NCBI GenBank assembly: GCA_963693285.1
Contig: OY848921.1
Location: forward strand, 3,467,497-3,531,496
Length of the DNA: 64,000 nt
DNA from: Xestospongia muta
Taxonomy: Eukaryota; Porifera; Demospongiae; Haplosclerida; Petrosiidae
Reading direction: 5' to 3'
This document shows, in pieces, positions 13,198 through 41,931 of the stretch. The translations under genes and the position numbers were made by a program. Position 1 is the stretch's first letter. The number at the start of each line of letters is the position of its first letter. The notes under the pieces are model-generated. The model made no database searches and had not been told where the DNA came from. It saw only the letters and a program-made list of their open reading frames with translations.

Positions 13198-14126
13198 GGT
13201 GTCATTAATAAACTGAAACATACCAGACAATGAAAGATTCAAACATAGACACCTCAGCCTTAAAACAATGGTGTACACTTTATACAGAAATATTAAGATC
13301 ATTACTGGTCTTTTGTATATACTGAAATACAGAAAAACAAATTTATCGATTGTACAAGAAAATTTATAATAAAGAAATATCATATTAGTGGTAAACAAGA
13401 TGATACACAAATAAAGTATCCAAGTAAAGTCAATTGTAATGTCATTGAAGGTCCATTATTAGGTTCCAATTGACCTTCAAGAAGTTGAGGATAAGCTATC
13501 TCTGAATAATTATTTCTTCTTGTTGGTTTCTTATATGAGATGTTTATCATACCTTGTATTAGATAGATTTCCATATGTTATGAACATATGTTATGAGCAC
13601 AAGGATGGTTAAATAGATGGATGGATGAAGGGATAGGTTGATAGACAGAATGGCTACATAGCTGAGAGATTGCCTGCAGGTTTTTTAACATTCTGGAAAA
13701 AGTTATTACATTAATCCTTGCTACAATCATAAATCCCTACACATTTTTATAAATTTCCAGCAATATTAATATATTCTCAATAGTATTTATAAATTGTTAC
13801 GTCTATTTAAAATTAATTACAGTATTTATAAATTGCTAGCAAAATATTTATAAATTCTCATAAATTCTTATGTCTATTACAAATTAATAACAAAATTTAT
13901 AAAGGACTAGCATTGTTTATTGTTATCTTGACAGTTTTGCTAAATCCCTTGGGTTTTTATAAATTCTTCACATTCTTTACAAATCTCTAATATTATTCAT
14001 AAATTCCTGCATGAATTTATAAATCTCTATTAGTATTTATTTATTGCATGATTTATAAATCCTTGCCACACACATATATGTATGTATAAGTTGAGTTAAT
14101 TTTGACACAAACAACACCTCATAAAA
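11801..14126. repeat. Nested inverted-repeat and TTTATAAAT-rich region
   Basis: An end-like sequence at 11801-11828 (TATGGGGCATTGTTTGTGTC) has a degenerate reverse complement at about 14100-14126. Between them lie the right half of the palindrome, GGAT-type simple repeats near 12680-12720 and 13610-13625, and TTTATAAAT arrays at 12240-12640 and 13720-14060. I see no gene. Confidence 0.5.
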
Positions 14127-14732
14127 ATTTTATTAGAAAATGAAGGGATGGGTAATATCAGCCCAAAACAAAATGTAAACAAGACAGCAGGGATGACAAT
14201 TTTCATCATTCATACATCATGGCACAGACACAAAATGCAAAAAATATATCACTGATTTTATTTAAGTGGTTTAGATAGTTGGTGTATATCCTTAATTGTT
14301 TGTACTATTTTGCAGGGATTGATATTACTCATCTTTACGTTTACTTCATTTTTACAAATATTTTCACTTATTTGTTTCTTAGTTTTTAAAAAAATGCAAG
14401 TGTTTTCAAAGCATATTGTTATTAAAACTCTTTAAAGAAAGCAATAGCAGGAATGTAGGTGGGAACTTGGAATTATTCTATCACGAGTTCTGGACAAGTA
14501 AATTCAATGCATCGTAGCTATAGGCTCATGGTACTCGTGTTCCACATTTCATTAAATAACAAGATAAGTCTAATAAAAGTTAGAAATGGCACAAATGCCA
14601 AGGATGGAACAAGGAATAAGGAATTAGAACTTACTGAAGCTGAGGGTGGACTTCGCCCTCTGCTTCCCTAGCTTCCGTTAGAACTCATCAACCGTGTCAT
14701 TAACTGAAACTTTCAATACACGAAAGTGCACG
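14127..14732. other. Intergenic, no gene seen
   Basis: An open frame at 14459-14671 has no family features and AT-driven composition; I do not call it a gene. Confidence 0.4.
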
Positions 14733-14820
14733 GAAGTCAGCAGTTGATCTCACTTTGCAAAGAGAACCAATGGAACATTAGTATTACAATCATGTCTTGC
14801 TAAACATCTCAATCATCTGT
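14733..14820 (+). pseudogene. Relic of a gene C-type first exon
   Basis: About 88 bases match gene C exon 1 (around 51968-52060), including the segment CAGCAGTTGATCTCACTTTG, with indels that break the frame. It sits about 440 bases upstream of the gene B start. It suggests that a gene with the gene C N-terminus once stood here, or that a fragment was copied in. Confidence 0.75.
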
Positions 14821-15202
14821 ATTGAAGACACACTTAAGATGGTATGCGCTATTGTTATGAAATATTCAGTGGCACCATGAGCCGTTTCTTAGAGTTGAGA
14901 GATGTTTCCAGTATAGGGTTGGGTTCCTGATTTTGGTTGTATATTGTCATCTATTGGGTTATTATTGCAATTTTGCAAATCCGCGAAGAAAAAACTTAAT
15001 CAAATTGAATGACGTGTATTCTACAGTATAAATGACGTGTTATTTATTGAATATCTAATTAATTATTTTGTTTTCAGAATGCATTAACTAGATGAATCAT
15101 TCCAATTAAATATATTCACAACTTGTACATGGCAGCATTAGTAATAGGAATGTGCTGAACATATTAATGTAATATTCATAGGATAAACAATGCTAAATTT
15201 TG

Positions 15203-15210
15203 TATAAAAG
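15203..15210 (+). promoter_or_regulatory. TATA box of gene B
   Basis: TATAAAAG lies 52 bases before the chosen ATG at 15262. A start site about 30 bases downstream would leave a leader of roughly 30 bases and would exclude the in-frame GTG at 15220 as the start. Confidence 0.5.
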
Positions 15211-15261
15211 GCAGGCTAAGTGAATGCAAACTTAGTTTATACTCTGATTAAGAGTGAAACT

Positions 15262-32382
<17,121 letters not shown>

Positions 32383-32905
32383 GCTGAGCTACATTCAAAA
32401 ACAAACTTATTCTTTATATATATATATATATATATATTTAGTTTTAAAATATATTAGCTTGAGTTTGTTGTGTTAGATGCTGACTGCTAACTTCCCAACA
32501 GTTATTAATGTAGTGTATTGTCCAGCTAACAGTTTTATTTTAGTGTGTCATTGTTTTTAACATTGCAATTGTATGTTTTTAATTCTGAGTCCTACACGTA
32601 CATATATGTGATCAACATACCATGGCCAGTTTTAATCTGAAAATAAACCTAGGCCAAGAAAAGCTGGTTTGTCAATTAATCCACTACCTAGATTTATCCA
32701 TCATTCATTTATCTACATACAAAGATATATATAACCAGTAAAGTAGTACAAGTACTATTAGGGTTTTGACTTTGTTGTGTATAATAGATCTTAAAATGGT
32801 GGGTGTATGAATGAATGGACAATTATATAAACTATGAACCCATTTTTAGATGCTCAACTTTTAACAGGAATTTAAAGTATCCTACCTTCTATTTGGATTC
32901 AGTAA
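32383..32905 (+). other. 3' flank of gene B, shared with gene A
   Basis: Similar to 7966-8775. It contains a TA run at about 32418-32440. No gene is seen. Confidence 0.65.
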
Positions 32906-32963
32906 TAAATTTAATATATATATGTCTGTGTGTGTGAGTTTGTTTTTTAACACTGTAAAATTA

Positions 32964-33050
32964 GCTCCTTTAGTTCCACCTATATGACCCTCACTTAAAA
33001 TGGATTTACTCTTAGTTTGAATCCACCAGGATATAATACAATATTGGAAG
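32964..33050 (+). pseudogene. Decayed FN3 exon fragment (PSAPP type)
   Basis: About 85 bases resemble the start of the exons at 602, 2725, 4842 and 21136, from the 3' splice site through the conserved segment AATCCACCAGGATATAAT, but with deletions and a stop. It lies downstream of gene B and is not part of any intact frame. Confidence 0.7.
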
Positions 33051-33497
33051 ATGACCACTTCATGCATAATTTAAAATTTTCATGCTGAAAATACTTCTTG
33101 GATATTGATTGTGGTCAGATATTTTTCACACGTTTTATTTACTGTAATGATTATAATAATGTCAAACATTTCTGCATAGATTACAATGTTGTACTGGTCT
33201 AGCAAGCTCACCCCTCCTATTTTTTGATAAGTTGTCAGCTTCTCAAATAGGAAAAGGAGCTAGTTCACTAGACTAATGTTATACATACTATGTACACATT
33301 TTACAGGTATATTCAAGTTATTTATAATGAACAGTAATAGCTATTCACTAGTCAGGTTTTGTAATATTTTTACTTACGCTATTTACTAGTCACAATTAAT
33401 TCCAAACAAATTAGTAACACTTCCCTAATTGCTGAGCCCCTTAACATGAGGAAACTAATCCAAACAGTGCAGCAAAATCTCACCTTTGTTTCTGTGT

Positions 33498-33499
<2 letters not shown>

Positions 33500-33532
<33 letters not shown>

Positions 33533-33533
33533 C

Positions 33534-33574
<41 letters not shown>
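33500..33574. repeat. TA then TG microsatellite
   Basis: A run of TA units is followed by a run of about 20 TG units. Confidence 0.95.
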
Positions 33575-33576
<2 letters not shown>

Positions 33577-34121
33577 CTTTGGTCATGCTTAAGAATGTGA
33601 TGTGATAATGATAATTGCTTTACTTTAACCTGTAACTACAGGGATTCAAGTGGACAAGATTAATCATGTTCACAGAGAAAATGTTTGTCTATGTTTCACA
33701 ATGCAAAAACATGAGAAAATAGAAGAATCTGAAGTATTTAAAGAGCACAATTTTTTTTTACCTAAAGGGGAATCAGACTCTAGACTATTACTAAGTTAGA
33801 AGCTTCGTATATATAGAGTTCAAACTCTGAAGTTAATTTTTTTTCTGGAGTATGACAGACAAGCTTAGGGAAATTGAATAATATTATAACCTAGTCTTGC
33901 TGCATGAGGCAGACCTTGCATATCCCCATGCATTTCTTGTTGGATAGAGATTAGATTGAATTGTGTTCTGAAATCAAGTGAAGATAGGTAGAATCATAAA
34001 CGTTATGGTAGAATAGACACTTAGTACTATTCCTTTGGGGTATAGGAATGCTTGGGTGAGATCTAGGAACAATATTAAAACAATATAACTAGCCGCAATT
34101 AAATTTGGCATAGATCACCCC

Positions 34122-34468
34122 TCATAGGCTTCCATCCCTTATAATTAAACTAGCAATATAGGTTACTGTATCTAATATGGCAAATAATTCTATGACTTTC
34201 TTTAGTGCGTTCATGAATATTGGTACTGAAACTTCTCCAATTTGTTGAGTAAATTCATAATAAGCAACAGTGTACCAAAAGTCACAATCTATTAACAAAA
34301 TCAATGTAGATATATAATAAGTCTCACGATATACAATGGATACACATACTCAAAACTTGTAGATAAGTACGTACCATATCCTTGTGTGTGACAGGGAACA
34401 TTCTGACCAGTTATTGTATTAGAGAGATTGGTTTTCACACCAACAATTGACGTAGTAAAAATGAACAT
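34122..34468 (-). CDS. Small hypothetical two-exon gene
   Basis: Not recognised. On the minus strand an ATG at 34468 opens an exon (34375-34468) ending at a GTACGT donor; an AG acceptor at 34289 joins it in phase 1 to 34122-34288, which ends in a stop. The joined product is about 87 residues with two Cys near the junction and a short hydrophobic N-terminus. The duplicated copy at about 62100-62430 keeps both splice sites but has a stop just after the second acceptor. Conservation of the junction is the only support; it could be a fragment of a larger gene. Confidence 0.25.
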
Positions 34469-34989
34469 TATCAAACAAATATTTGTGTTGCTATTCTAAT
34501 AAAATGAATACAAGGTATTTATATTATATAAAGTTGTCTTAATTTGATAAGTTATTACTAGTAGGGCACAACAGAATTAATTCAATATTTTCTGACCAAT
34601 ATCATATATAATATATCCCTCAAGTCTTAAACTTTAATTTTATTGATTCTTAATGATGGTAGAACAATTCTGAAAGTTTAAATTCTTTGAGAGAATTCAT
34701 AACAAATTTCCATATTTAATACATCATCTCAATGTGATCTTCCTAATAGACATGTTCATAAGATGTTCTACTCATACTCATAAACCCTCTGTTCAATTGG
34801 ACTCAAGCTACAATTAAGTGAGTATGTACCTGAAATATTTTGTAAAATTTGGTTGAATTCGTATTATATTCTGGTTAATTGTATTTGTTATTAGTTTGGG
34901 TTCCACAATTTGTATGTGTATGTACCTACTTAAGTAGAGGAGGATATGGTAATTACTATATCTCTTTGCAGATCTAGAAGCATGGACTA

Positions 34990-35660
34990 GTACTAGATCC
35001 TTCTCTAAGAAGAACATCCAATCCAGTTTTAAAGTTACTGGTGTATGTCCATTTGATAGATCTCTAGTTAACTCTTACCTGTCTGAAGAGGAGGTATAGA
35101 AGAACAATTTTTTTTCTTTTTAGGCCTGATGTTTTAGCTAGGAAGACAGGTCTGAAGTATCTTCCATTGTATAGTCCTGCTCATGGACATCACCAAGCTA
35201 CTTATTCTCCTCACCAGTCATATGCAATGGTATCATCATCAGATAGCGAGGGATTCGATAAATCTTTGGCAGAATTTGAGTCTCACCTGTTGGAGAGAAG
35301 TTACAGAGAGTTTAAAGAGAGTTCAGTACCTCCAAGCAGTGATGCTTCAAAGATCTCCAAATTTCTAATTCCTCCTGTACCTCCACAAAAGATGCCTATC
35401 AAGAATAAAAAGTCGTCAGGACTGGTTTTGACAAGTGAATATAGTATTATATAGGAAGATGCAAGAACGAGAGCAAAAGAAGCAAGATGAAGCTAAGCAA
35501 AAGGAAGAGAAGAAACGGCTCAAAGAAGAGAAGAAACAGCTTAATAAATTTAAGGGAAAGTCAGTGAAAACCACTGAGGAGGAATCTCAAAGTAGAGAAA
35601 AATGGTAGTTTTCAAAGTGTGTTTGAATCTGATTATGATTTGGAACCTTGCCCACAGATA
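34990..35660 (+). pseudogene. Remnant of a pogo/Tigger-like transposase C-terminus
   Basis: The translated pieces read like the end of pogo-type DDE transposases: a segment with SFKVTGVCPFDRS (about 35022-35060), RPDVLARKTGL and YSPAHG (35124-35190), then a Lys/Glu-rich coiled stretch (35456-35560). The pieces lie in different frames; the GAG/GTATAG donor and TTTTTAG acceptor do not restore the frame, and no DDE catalytic part is present. Assignment is by remembered family motifs, so it is tentative. Confidence 0.4.
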
Positions 35661-36372
35661 AGTACCAGGAGCAAGAAGAAAGGTATTGAATAGCAAAATA
35701 GCAGTAGGTTCATTATCGTTCTATAGAGTCACATCAAGCCCAGTCTGATAACAAGCTAGAACCTTACCCACAGAGAAGTACCAGGAGCAAGAAGAAAGGT
35801 ATTAAAATAACAACATGATATTAGGTTCATCACTGTTCTATAGAATCAGCTCAAGCCCAGTTTTATAATGGGTTGGAGCTTCACCTAAGGCAGAGAGGCA
35901 CCAGGAGAAAGGAGAAAGGTATTAAAATAACAACATGGTAGTGGGTTCATCATTATTCTATAGAGTCACCTCAAGCCCAGTCTGATTATGACTTGGAACT
36001 TTACCCAAGGCAAATAGGCACATGGAGCAAGAAGAAAGTATTAAAATAACAACATGGTAGTAGGTTCATTATTGTTTTACAGAGTCACCTCAAGCCCAGT
36101 CTAATAACAGGTTGGAGCCTTACCCACAGAGACGTACCAGGAACAAGAAGAAACGTATTGAAATAATAACATGGTATTAGGTTCATCATTGTTCTATAAA
36201 ATCAGCTCAAACCCAGTCAGATTACAAGTTGGAACTTCACTCAAGGCAGAGAGACACCAGGAGCAAGAAGAAAGGTATTAAAATAACAACATGGTAGTAG
36301 GATCATCATTATTTTATAGAGTCTGATAACGAGTTGGAGCCTTACCCACAAAGAGGCACCAGGAGCAATAAG
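35628..36372 (+). repeat. Tandem mini-exon array: 24-residue Ser/Lys repeats
   Basis: About seven tandem units of roughly 110-120 bases. Each has an exon-like part of about 72 bases (35727-35798, 35844-35918, 35964-36037, 36083-36154, about 36190-36274, 36320-36372) and a 45-50 base intron-like part bounded by GTATT and CTATAG. Each exon-like part is phase 1 at both ends and encodes about 24 residues of the type ESxQAQSDN..LEPYPQR then TRSKKK. Three units look broken: 36037 has lost the last base before the donor, the acceptor near 36199 reads TAA instead of TAG, and the last unit is short and runs to a stop. They may continue the transposase-like gene just upstream. Confidence 0.6.
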
Positions 36373-36734
36373 TAAGTATTGAAAAGACAAGTAGTAGGTT
36401 TATTATATTTGTCTTCACTTACATTTCTTTACAATTTCAATGTAGATGATGCATATTAGTATACCACATAATCATTTGTACATTTTAAAAAAAATTGATT
36501 ATATTTTTATCATTCAATAGAAAGGTGAAATATTTTTAACAATGCAGCTATAATTTTCAATTTATAGTAGTTATTAAAATATGTTTTGCATTCTTTTTGT
36601 GATTTGATTTGCAAATTTAGTTACTCACAAAATTTGCCTGTTACACTGTATTTTGCATAATGCTAAATGTGTATGATGTGTTATCACTGTTATGTATTAA
36701 CCTTTAGATTCTCATGACTGTGATGAATGGTAGA

Positions 36735-38917
36735 TTAAGGGCCTAAACCTATTCATAGCAGATAAGAAGTCACTGGAAACTTCAACAACCCTTTCTGACA
36801 ACATGATTAATGCAGCCCAGACACTTTTAAAGCGTCAATACCCTCACATTTCTGGATTGCAGAACACACTCTTAGGAAAAAGCTTCAGTTTACACCTGTG
36901 TCTTCTTATCCTGCTATTCAAATATTTTTTACAGGTATTACCATATTAGGAAATTCAGTTACAGAATTGTGAAAATAATGGTTGTGTATTTTTAATGCAA
37001 TGACAACAACAAAAATTAACCTTTGATTATAATTGGTTCAAATAGAGCATTAAATAGGCTGTTCACCCTTTAATCCATTAGATCATTTTATTATATTATT
37101 AATGTTTCAGCAATATAGCTGTATTGCCTGTGTATTCCATTCATAAAAAAACCAAGCAATAGAACAAACTTTACCAACTTATACTGGCCATGAGTTATCC
37201 ATCTTCAATGTGCCTAGACAGAGTGAATGGAAAACAAACTTGCTCACATGTGGGTGGGGTTAGGTTACTACCGAGTACTTAGGCAATTTCAGGTATTATT
37301 AAATGTATTACTACTTTAAAATACACTTGCAGCTTGTTTTTTGTGATTTTGTGTTGTAGGATCAAACCATTGGATTTGCTTGTGTAGTCTAAAGACTGGA
37401 ATTGTTCAAATAATGGACAGTTTGGAGCTATGTTCATCTCTGAACAAGTCTACTGTTCTTCAAATTGTTAATATTTATTCTTCTCATTCTGACACTTTGG
37501 AAGTTCAGATACATCTCAGTCCAACAACAAGGAAATAAAGATTGTGGGGTATTTTCAATCGCTACAGCTAAAGAAATTACATGAAATACATCAAGGAGCA
37601 AGCAAGATGAAAGCATTAGCCAGATCATATGTGTGGTGGATAAAATGGATAGTGACATTGAAGAAATGGTCAAAAAGTGTAATGTCTGTCAAGAAACATG
37701 CCAAACACTGCCAGAAGCAGCTCCCTTACACCCTTAGGAATGGCCAACTCAACTGTGGAATCGACTACATTTAGATTTTATAGGTCCATTCATGGGACAC
37801 ATGTTTCTAGTCCTCATTGATGCTCACTCCAAGTGGATTGATGTCCATGTGATGCAGTCAATTACAGCAACAAAGACAATCGAAAAACTTAGAATTGTTT
37901 TCTCTACTCATGAATTACCATGGAAAATCATACTGATAATGGTCCAACATTTGTAAGTGAAGAATTTAAAACCTTTTTGAAAGGAAATGGTATCAAACAT
38001 GTCACAACAACATCTTATCATCCATCCTCAAATGGTCAAGCGGAAAGAGCTGTACAAATTGATAAACATGCACTCAGGAGTGAAGAAGGAGAAAATGTTC
38101 AAGAGAAACTTTCTAAATTTCTTTTTAAGTATCAAATTACTTCACATTCGACTACAGGATTACCACCAGCAGAATTGTTAATGAGACGTCGTCCTCGATC
38201 TCAATTAGATATGTTATTTCCAGACATTAGTAAGACAGTTGAAAGAGCCCAAGATAAGCAAAAAAAGGTCTCATGACAATAGTAACAAATTACGTATGTT
38301 CTCAATTGGAGAAAAAGTATTAGCTAAAAACTTTAGATCATCTCACCCAAAATGGCTCGTTGGGAAAGTTGTCAAAGTTTTGGGTCCCTTGTCTTATGTC
38401 ATTAAGAACCAATGGAATGGAAATTAGACATCATGTAGATTATGTGAAGAGATTATGTGTCTGAATCATTAGGTTTCAGCTCCAGATAGTCAAATTGATT
38501 CTGAAATGTATGGTGGTCATTTTAATAGTTCATCTTAAACTACAGAGCCTGTTGCGATGTCATCCATAGATCAACCATCTGGGAATGCTCAAACATCCGA
38601 AACAATTACACCTGCGACACTACACATCGATCACTTCGTGAAAGAAGACCGCCACAACGTTATGGACGGCCCATTTTATACTAAAGGTGGAGGAATGTAG
38701 TAGACTAATACTTATCTAATGTATGTGTCATGTTTACCCAATGTTAGTTATGTTGTCATAATGATGTAATTGTTTACTTAGTGTATATATTTAAGTTGTT
38801 GCTTATTTATTTTTACTTGAGTTGGTAGTCAGTGCAGTAGTTGCTGTTGTATTTGTATGAGTTGGTTGTGTCCCATTGTTAAAGTTTGTTATTCTAATAA
38901 GTTCATAAGTCATCACA
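36735..38917 (+). mobile_element. Decayed Ty3/gypsy-type retroelement: protease-like, integrase and 3' LTR
   Basis: In order: a segment resembling Ulp1/C48-like modules linked to mobile elements (36735-36910 and 37357-37520, with NHWICLCSL and later MDSLE); an integrase zinc-binding region (about 37560-37720, H...H then C..C); an integrase core (about 37742-38260) with TDNGPTF and NGQAERAVQ; a basic tail ending RRPPQRYG near 38660; a purine-rich tract; and an LTR. The frame changes near 37650, 37740 and 37930, so the copy is dead. No reverse transcriptase, RNase H or 5' LTR is present in the window. It is an old genomic retroelement. Confidence 0.7.
38696..38917 (+). repeat. Putative 3' LTR of the retroelement
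   Basis: It begins TGTAGTAGAC just after the purine tract AAAGGTGGAGGAA and ends ATCACA, giving 222 bases with TG...CA ends. The next base begins the duplicated HSPA12-like segment. No second copy of the LTR was found. Confidence 0.55.
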
Positions 38918-38918
38918 A

Positions 38919-39740
38919 TACCCCACTTAGTGATCAAGTAAACATACATATTAATACTGATTGTAATGCAATTACCAAGTAGGAGCTTCTCTAATTATAT
39001 CTCTAGCTCGTATACCCCACAAAGCAGGTACAGTGAGTGCCCAATGAAAGTCTTTGATTTTATGGTCAACTTGTTTGTTCTTAAAGAAATATTCCAACTT
39101 TTCTTTGATCTTTCTAAGAATTATAGCTATCACTCCAATGAGGTAGTACTTCATACCATCTGAACTTTCGATTGTAGTCTCATGATTAACAGTTTATATA
39201 TTGTATATTAAGGATCATGTTAAATTTTGATTATTTAAAATGTTTACCTTGTTATATTGAAGCTCTAGTTTTGCTTTGTCAAAAGTCAACTTCCAAATAA
39301 CCATAGCAATCTAATGCTCTACTTCCAATCTCTACCTTATTGTGTTCATATATTAATAGAGCAGTAGGTGTATAGAAATTTACATCTTCTTCCTGAATTT
39401 TGAATTGATAAAGTTTATTATTTGCAGAAGTCACATAACATACAACAAAAGTAGAAGTGCCAAAATCAAGTCCAATAACGTTTTTAGATTTTGGAAGAAA
39501 CAGTGATTCTGACTCTGATACTTTAACAGTTTGTACAAATTGCACACCATTGTTATGATATTGCAGTGACTTGTCTCTTTTCATAGTAATGTCCTCTTCA
39601 CTGTCACTTTTACTTGTAGAAGCTATTTTCTTGTCACTGCTGCTTTTCAAAGAATTGCTATCCATCTTATCACTGCCACTTTCATTTTTTGAAGCGCCTT
39701 TAGTCATCTTCTTGTCACTGCTGTCACCTTCATTTTAATA
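38919..39740 (-). pseudogene. HSPA12-like pseudogene, N-terminal two exons only
   Basis: A copy of 47470-48330. First exon 39248-39740 encodes the Ser/Lys-rich leader and the ATPase start IGLDFGTS. A deletion of about 17 bases near 39282, relative to the longer gene, brings a stop into frame. The second exon (about 38972-39187) encodes the ALWGIRARD segment, but its acceptor reads TAAAC where the other copy has TAGAG. The large third exon is absent. Not functional as an HSP70-like protein. Confidence 0.8.
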
Positions 39741-39744
39741 TTAT

Positions 39745-39830
39745 TAGATTTTGGAGGAAACTGCAATTCAAGCTCTGATCTTTTAACCATCTGTATGATT
39801 GATACACTGTTGGGATGACTTTTTGAATGC
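39745..39830 (-). pseudogene. Further HSPA12-like exon 1 scrap
   Basis: About 80 bases resemble the exon 1 region around 39475-39550 and 48060-48125 (the stretch just before IGLDFGTS), much diverged and partly out of frame. It suggests a third, older copy. Confidence 0.5.
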
Positions 39831-40177
39831 TATTTGCTGCATGGTTTCTTTCCAAGGTGACTTTTGGGTACATCACGTTTTGAAACCATCTTTTAATTGC
39901 CACAGCTTGGGCACATCTACTTGTAAGGTGACTTCTAACTGTATGTGGTTGATCATAATACTTTCAACTTCACTCACAAAAGAGGATGTATGTGATAGAA
40001 ACTGTGCCTGCAGTAAGAGAACCAAAAATAACATTGTACCAAAGCAGATCAAAAAGCAATTGCTAAATTAGAAGTATAATCAATAACAACTGAGCTAGAA
40101 AGACAAGATACTGAACTAAAACAATCAATTCTTGTGACCACATTGTGATTACTATCAGCACTTAAACAAACTTACCT

Positions 40178-41150
40178 TAGAGTGTGTTTGCCCAGGTTCA
40201 TAACCTTCACCTCCTAAGATAGGAGCCATCTCTACTTCAGGAAGGAGATAGTGCTTGAGTTGATTTTGCACATCTTTGCTTTGTGAGTGATCCTGACTCA
40301 CATCATATAACTGATGGAGTGACTGCTAATATTTAATAAAAAATATAACTCAAAAACTTTGTCAATAAATCACATTTAAGCTTAATGTTAGCTTAATTTG
40401 CTACTAGATAGTATAGTTGTTTTGTTATTGGTATAATGACTGTATGTATATGTCAATAACAAACACAATATGTAGGAAAAACTTACCTCAAAGTGTGTTT
40501 GTCCAAATTGTAGTTGAACTATAGTCAATCCTTTTGACTTCAATTTTTTCAGGAACACTGGATCAGAGAAATCCTTCATTACAATGGATACAACACATGG
40601 TAGAGCTACATATGTCATGATGATACTACCAGGATTAACATTCTTTAATAAAGTATGGTCAGACCACGGAAAGATTTCCAAATATGTCTTCTGCCATTGT
40701 CCAAAGCTATGATTATCATATGTTTTGAAACTAAGCTCAGGTATTTCAGATGGTGCTCTAGGAGTGAGATCTTCTTCACAACTGATCTGTTCTAATTCCT
40801 CTAATGTTAACTCAAATGCATCACAATCATTTGTATATTGGTTCATTTAAGTCACAAGTTCTTGATTATTGAACAACAATGGCTCAACAATAATCTGTAG
40901 TACTTGAGGGTTACAATAACTGATGAACTGGTATTTATTCAAAAATATAAGTATGTCACTTGAGGTCTCTTTCTCCTTTACTTCTTTAAGATACTGCTCT
41001 ATAATTACTGTTTAAGAAGAATCTTCCTCATTAATCAGCAACATCTGGACATGAAATTTTAGCTTAGTTATATCAATGCCCTTATTAACAGTGTCATATA
41101 CAGCTTAGAAAAGGCGATGGAACTTTGATTTTAGATTTCTTTCGTTAGAT
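40178..41150 (-). pseudogene. Decayed gene of a sponge death-domain-associated type
   Basis: On the minus strand one frame runs from about 41150 to 40488 with stops near 41097, 41007 and 40849, then a normal GTAAGT donor at 40487, and continues in an exon at about 40178-40324. The segment with GSIIMTYVALP resembles a module I associate with sponge and cnidarian death-domain or NLR-like proteins (a helical part, then an I.xGSIIVTY core). That link rests on memory of the family. The two exons end alike (GQTHFE and GQTHSK), which suggests an internal duplication. The part after 40846 is open and could start at the Met there, but the stops upstream point to a pseudogene. Confidence 0.45.
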
Positions 41151-41446
41151 GCTAGTTCTCATGTTGGACGTTTGTGGTGGGATCATTATAGTCCTATACA
41201 TGAAGTATTTTAAGTTATTTATTACTTGTTAAGATTATTGAGAACTAATATATATATATAATAGTGTCAGTGTAGTTACTTGGTTATCATTAAAGTCAAG
41301 TAACATGGTTAAAATTAAGACAAAGAGTGAGATCAACTCTACTATACAGAAAATAAAGTACTAAGAATAGTCTATTCTACATCCTAAAAATTATAGTCAC
41401 AATGAAAACAATGATAATGTAATTAACTTACTAGAAGTTAGGTCAG

Positions 41447-41931
41447 ATTATTTCATTTCATCATTTGGAAGTCTACCAACAGTTGGAGTAGATTTTGGTT
41501 TAACTATCTCCTCTTCTTCTATCTGAAATAAAACCAATTAATAATATGAATTAATATCTTTGTACATCAATAGTCTATGTGCAATAACTCTGTTGTAATC
41601 TTATATACTAAGTACTAACCATTCTCTTCAATTCCTGTTTATAGCTCTCTACAACACTATTCTGTCCAACGTGGTCAGTTTTCAGAGCCTTTAAAAGTTG
41701 TCTTCTGGTAGCAGTTCCAGCTTTCTTATCAAGCCACATTTGATACATACTGGATAACTTGTCAGTTACAGCAGTATCAGTTCTAATTCTCTCTAGGTCC
41801 ATACTACCCAGTTCTAGCTGCTGTATACCCAACACATACCAACGACTAGTACTAGCATTGTTACATATTTCACGAAATGGAAGTACATCATTAAGATCAT
41901 TTAAGAGAGAAGAAGGTAAAAATAAGTCCTC
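41447..41931 (-). CDS. Death-domain protein, partial
   Basis: Exon 41620-41931 (acceptor CTACAG on the minus strand) and exon 41447-41522 (stop TAA at 41447-41449) join in phase 0. The first encodes a death-fold of about 95 residues: WYVLGIQQLELG, then a helix with MYQMWLDKK and TRRQLLKALK, the typical last helices (W...L..AL). The second encodes a short acidic end (IEEEEIVKPK). Such domains bind other death domains in innate immune and cell death signalling. The 5' part is not found; it may be an N-terminally truncated copy. The neighbour at 40178-41150 may be from the same kind of gene. Confidence 0.55.

Larger units (their letters stand above)
33197..34958. repeat. Segmental duplication, copy 1
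   Basis: Co-linear with 61196-63625. Both copies start at the same sequence (TCTAGCAAGCTCA) and end near a shared stretch around 34920-34950 and 63570-63610. Copy 1 has a TA/TG microsatellite (33500-33574) that copy 2 lacks, while copy 2 has about 715 extra bases (62575-63290). Confidence 0.8.

Noticed and set aside
9210..14126. CRISPR-like regular repeats
   Set aside because: The TTTATAAAT spacing is loose, repeats are degenerate and embedded in foldback elements of an animal genome; there are no spacers or cas genes.
14459..14671. A 70-residue reading frame
   Set aside because: No start context, family motif, splice partners or conservation could be seen.
15220..15261. GTG at 15220 as the start of gene B
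   Set aside because: An ATG follows at 15262, directly before a good signal peptide; animal genes rarely start at GTG, and the TATA box position fits a start site after 15220.
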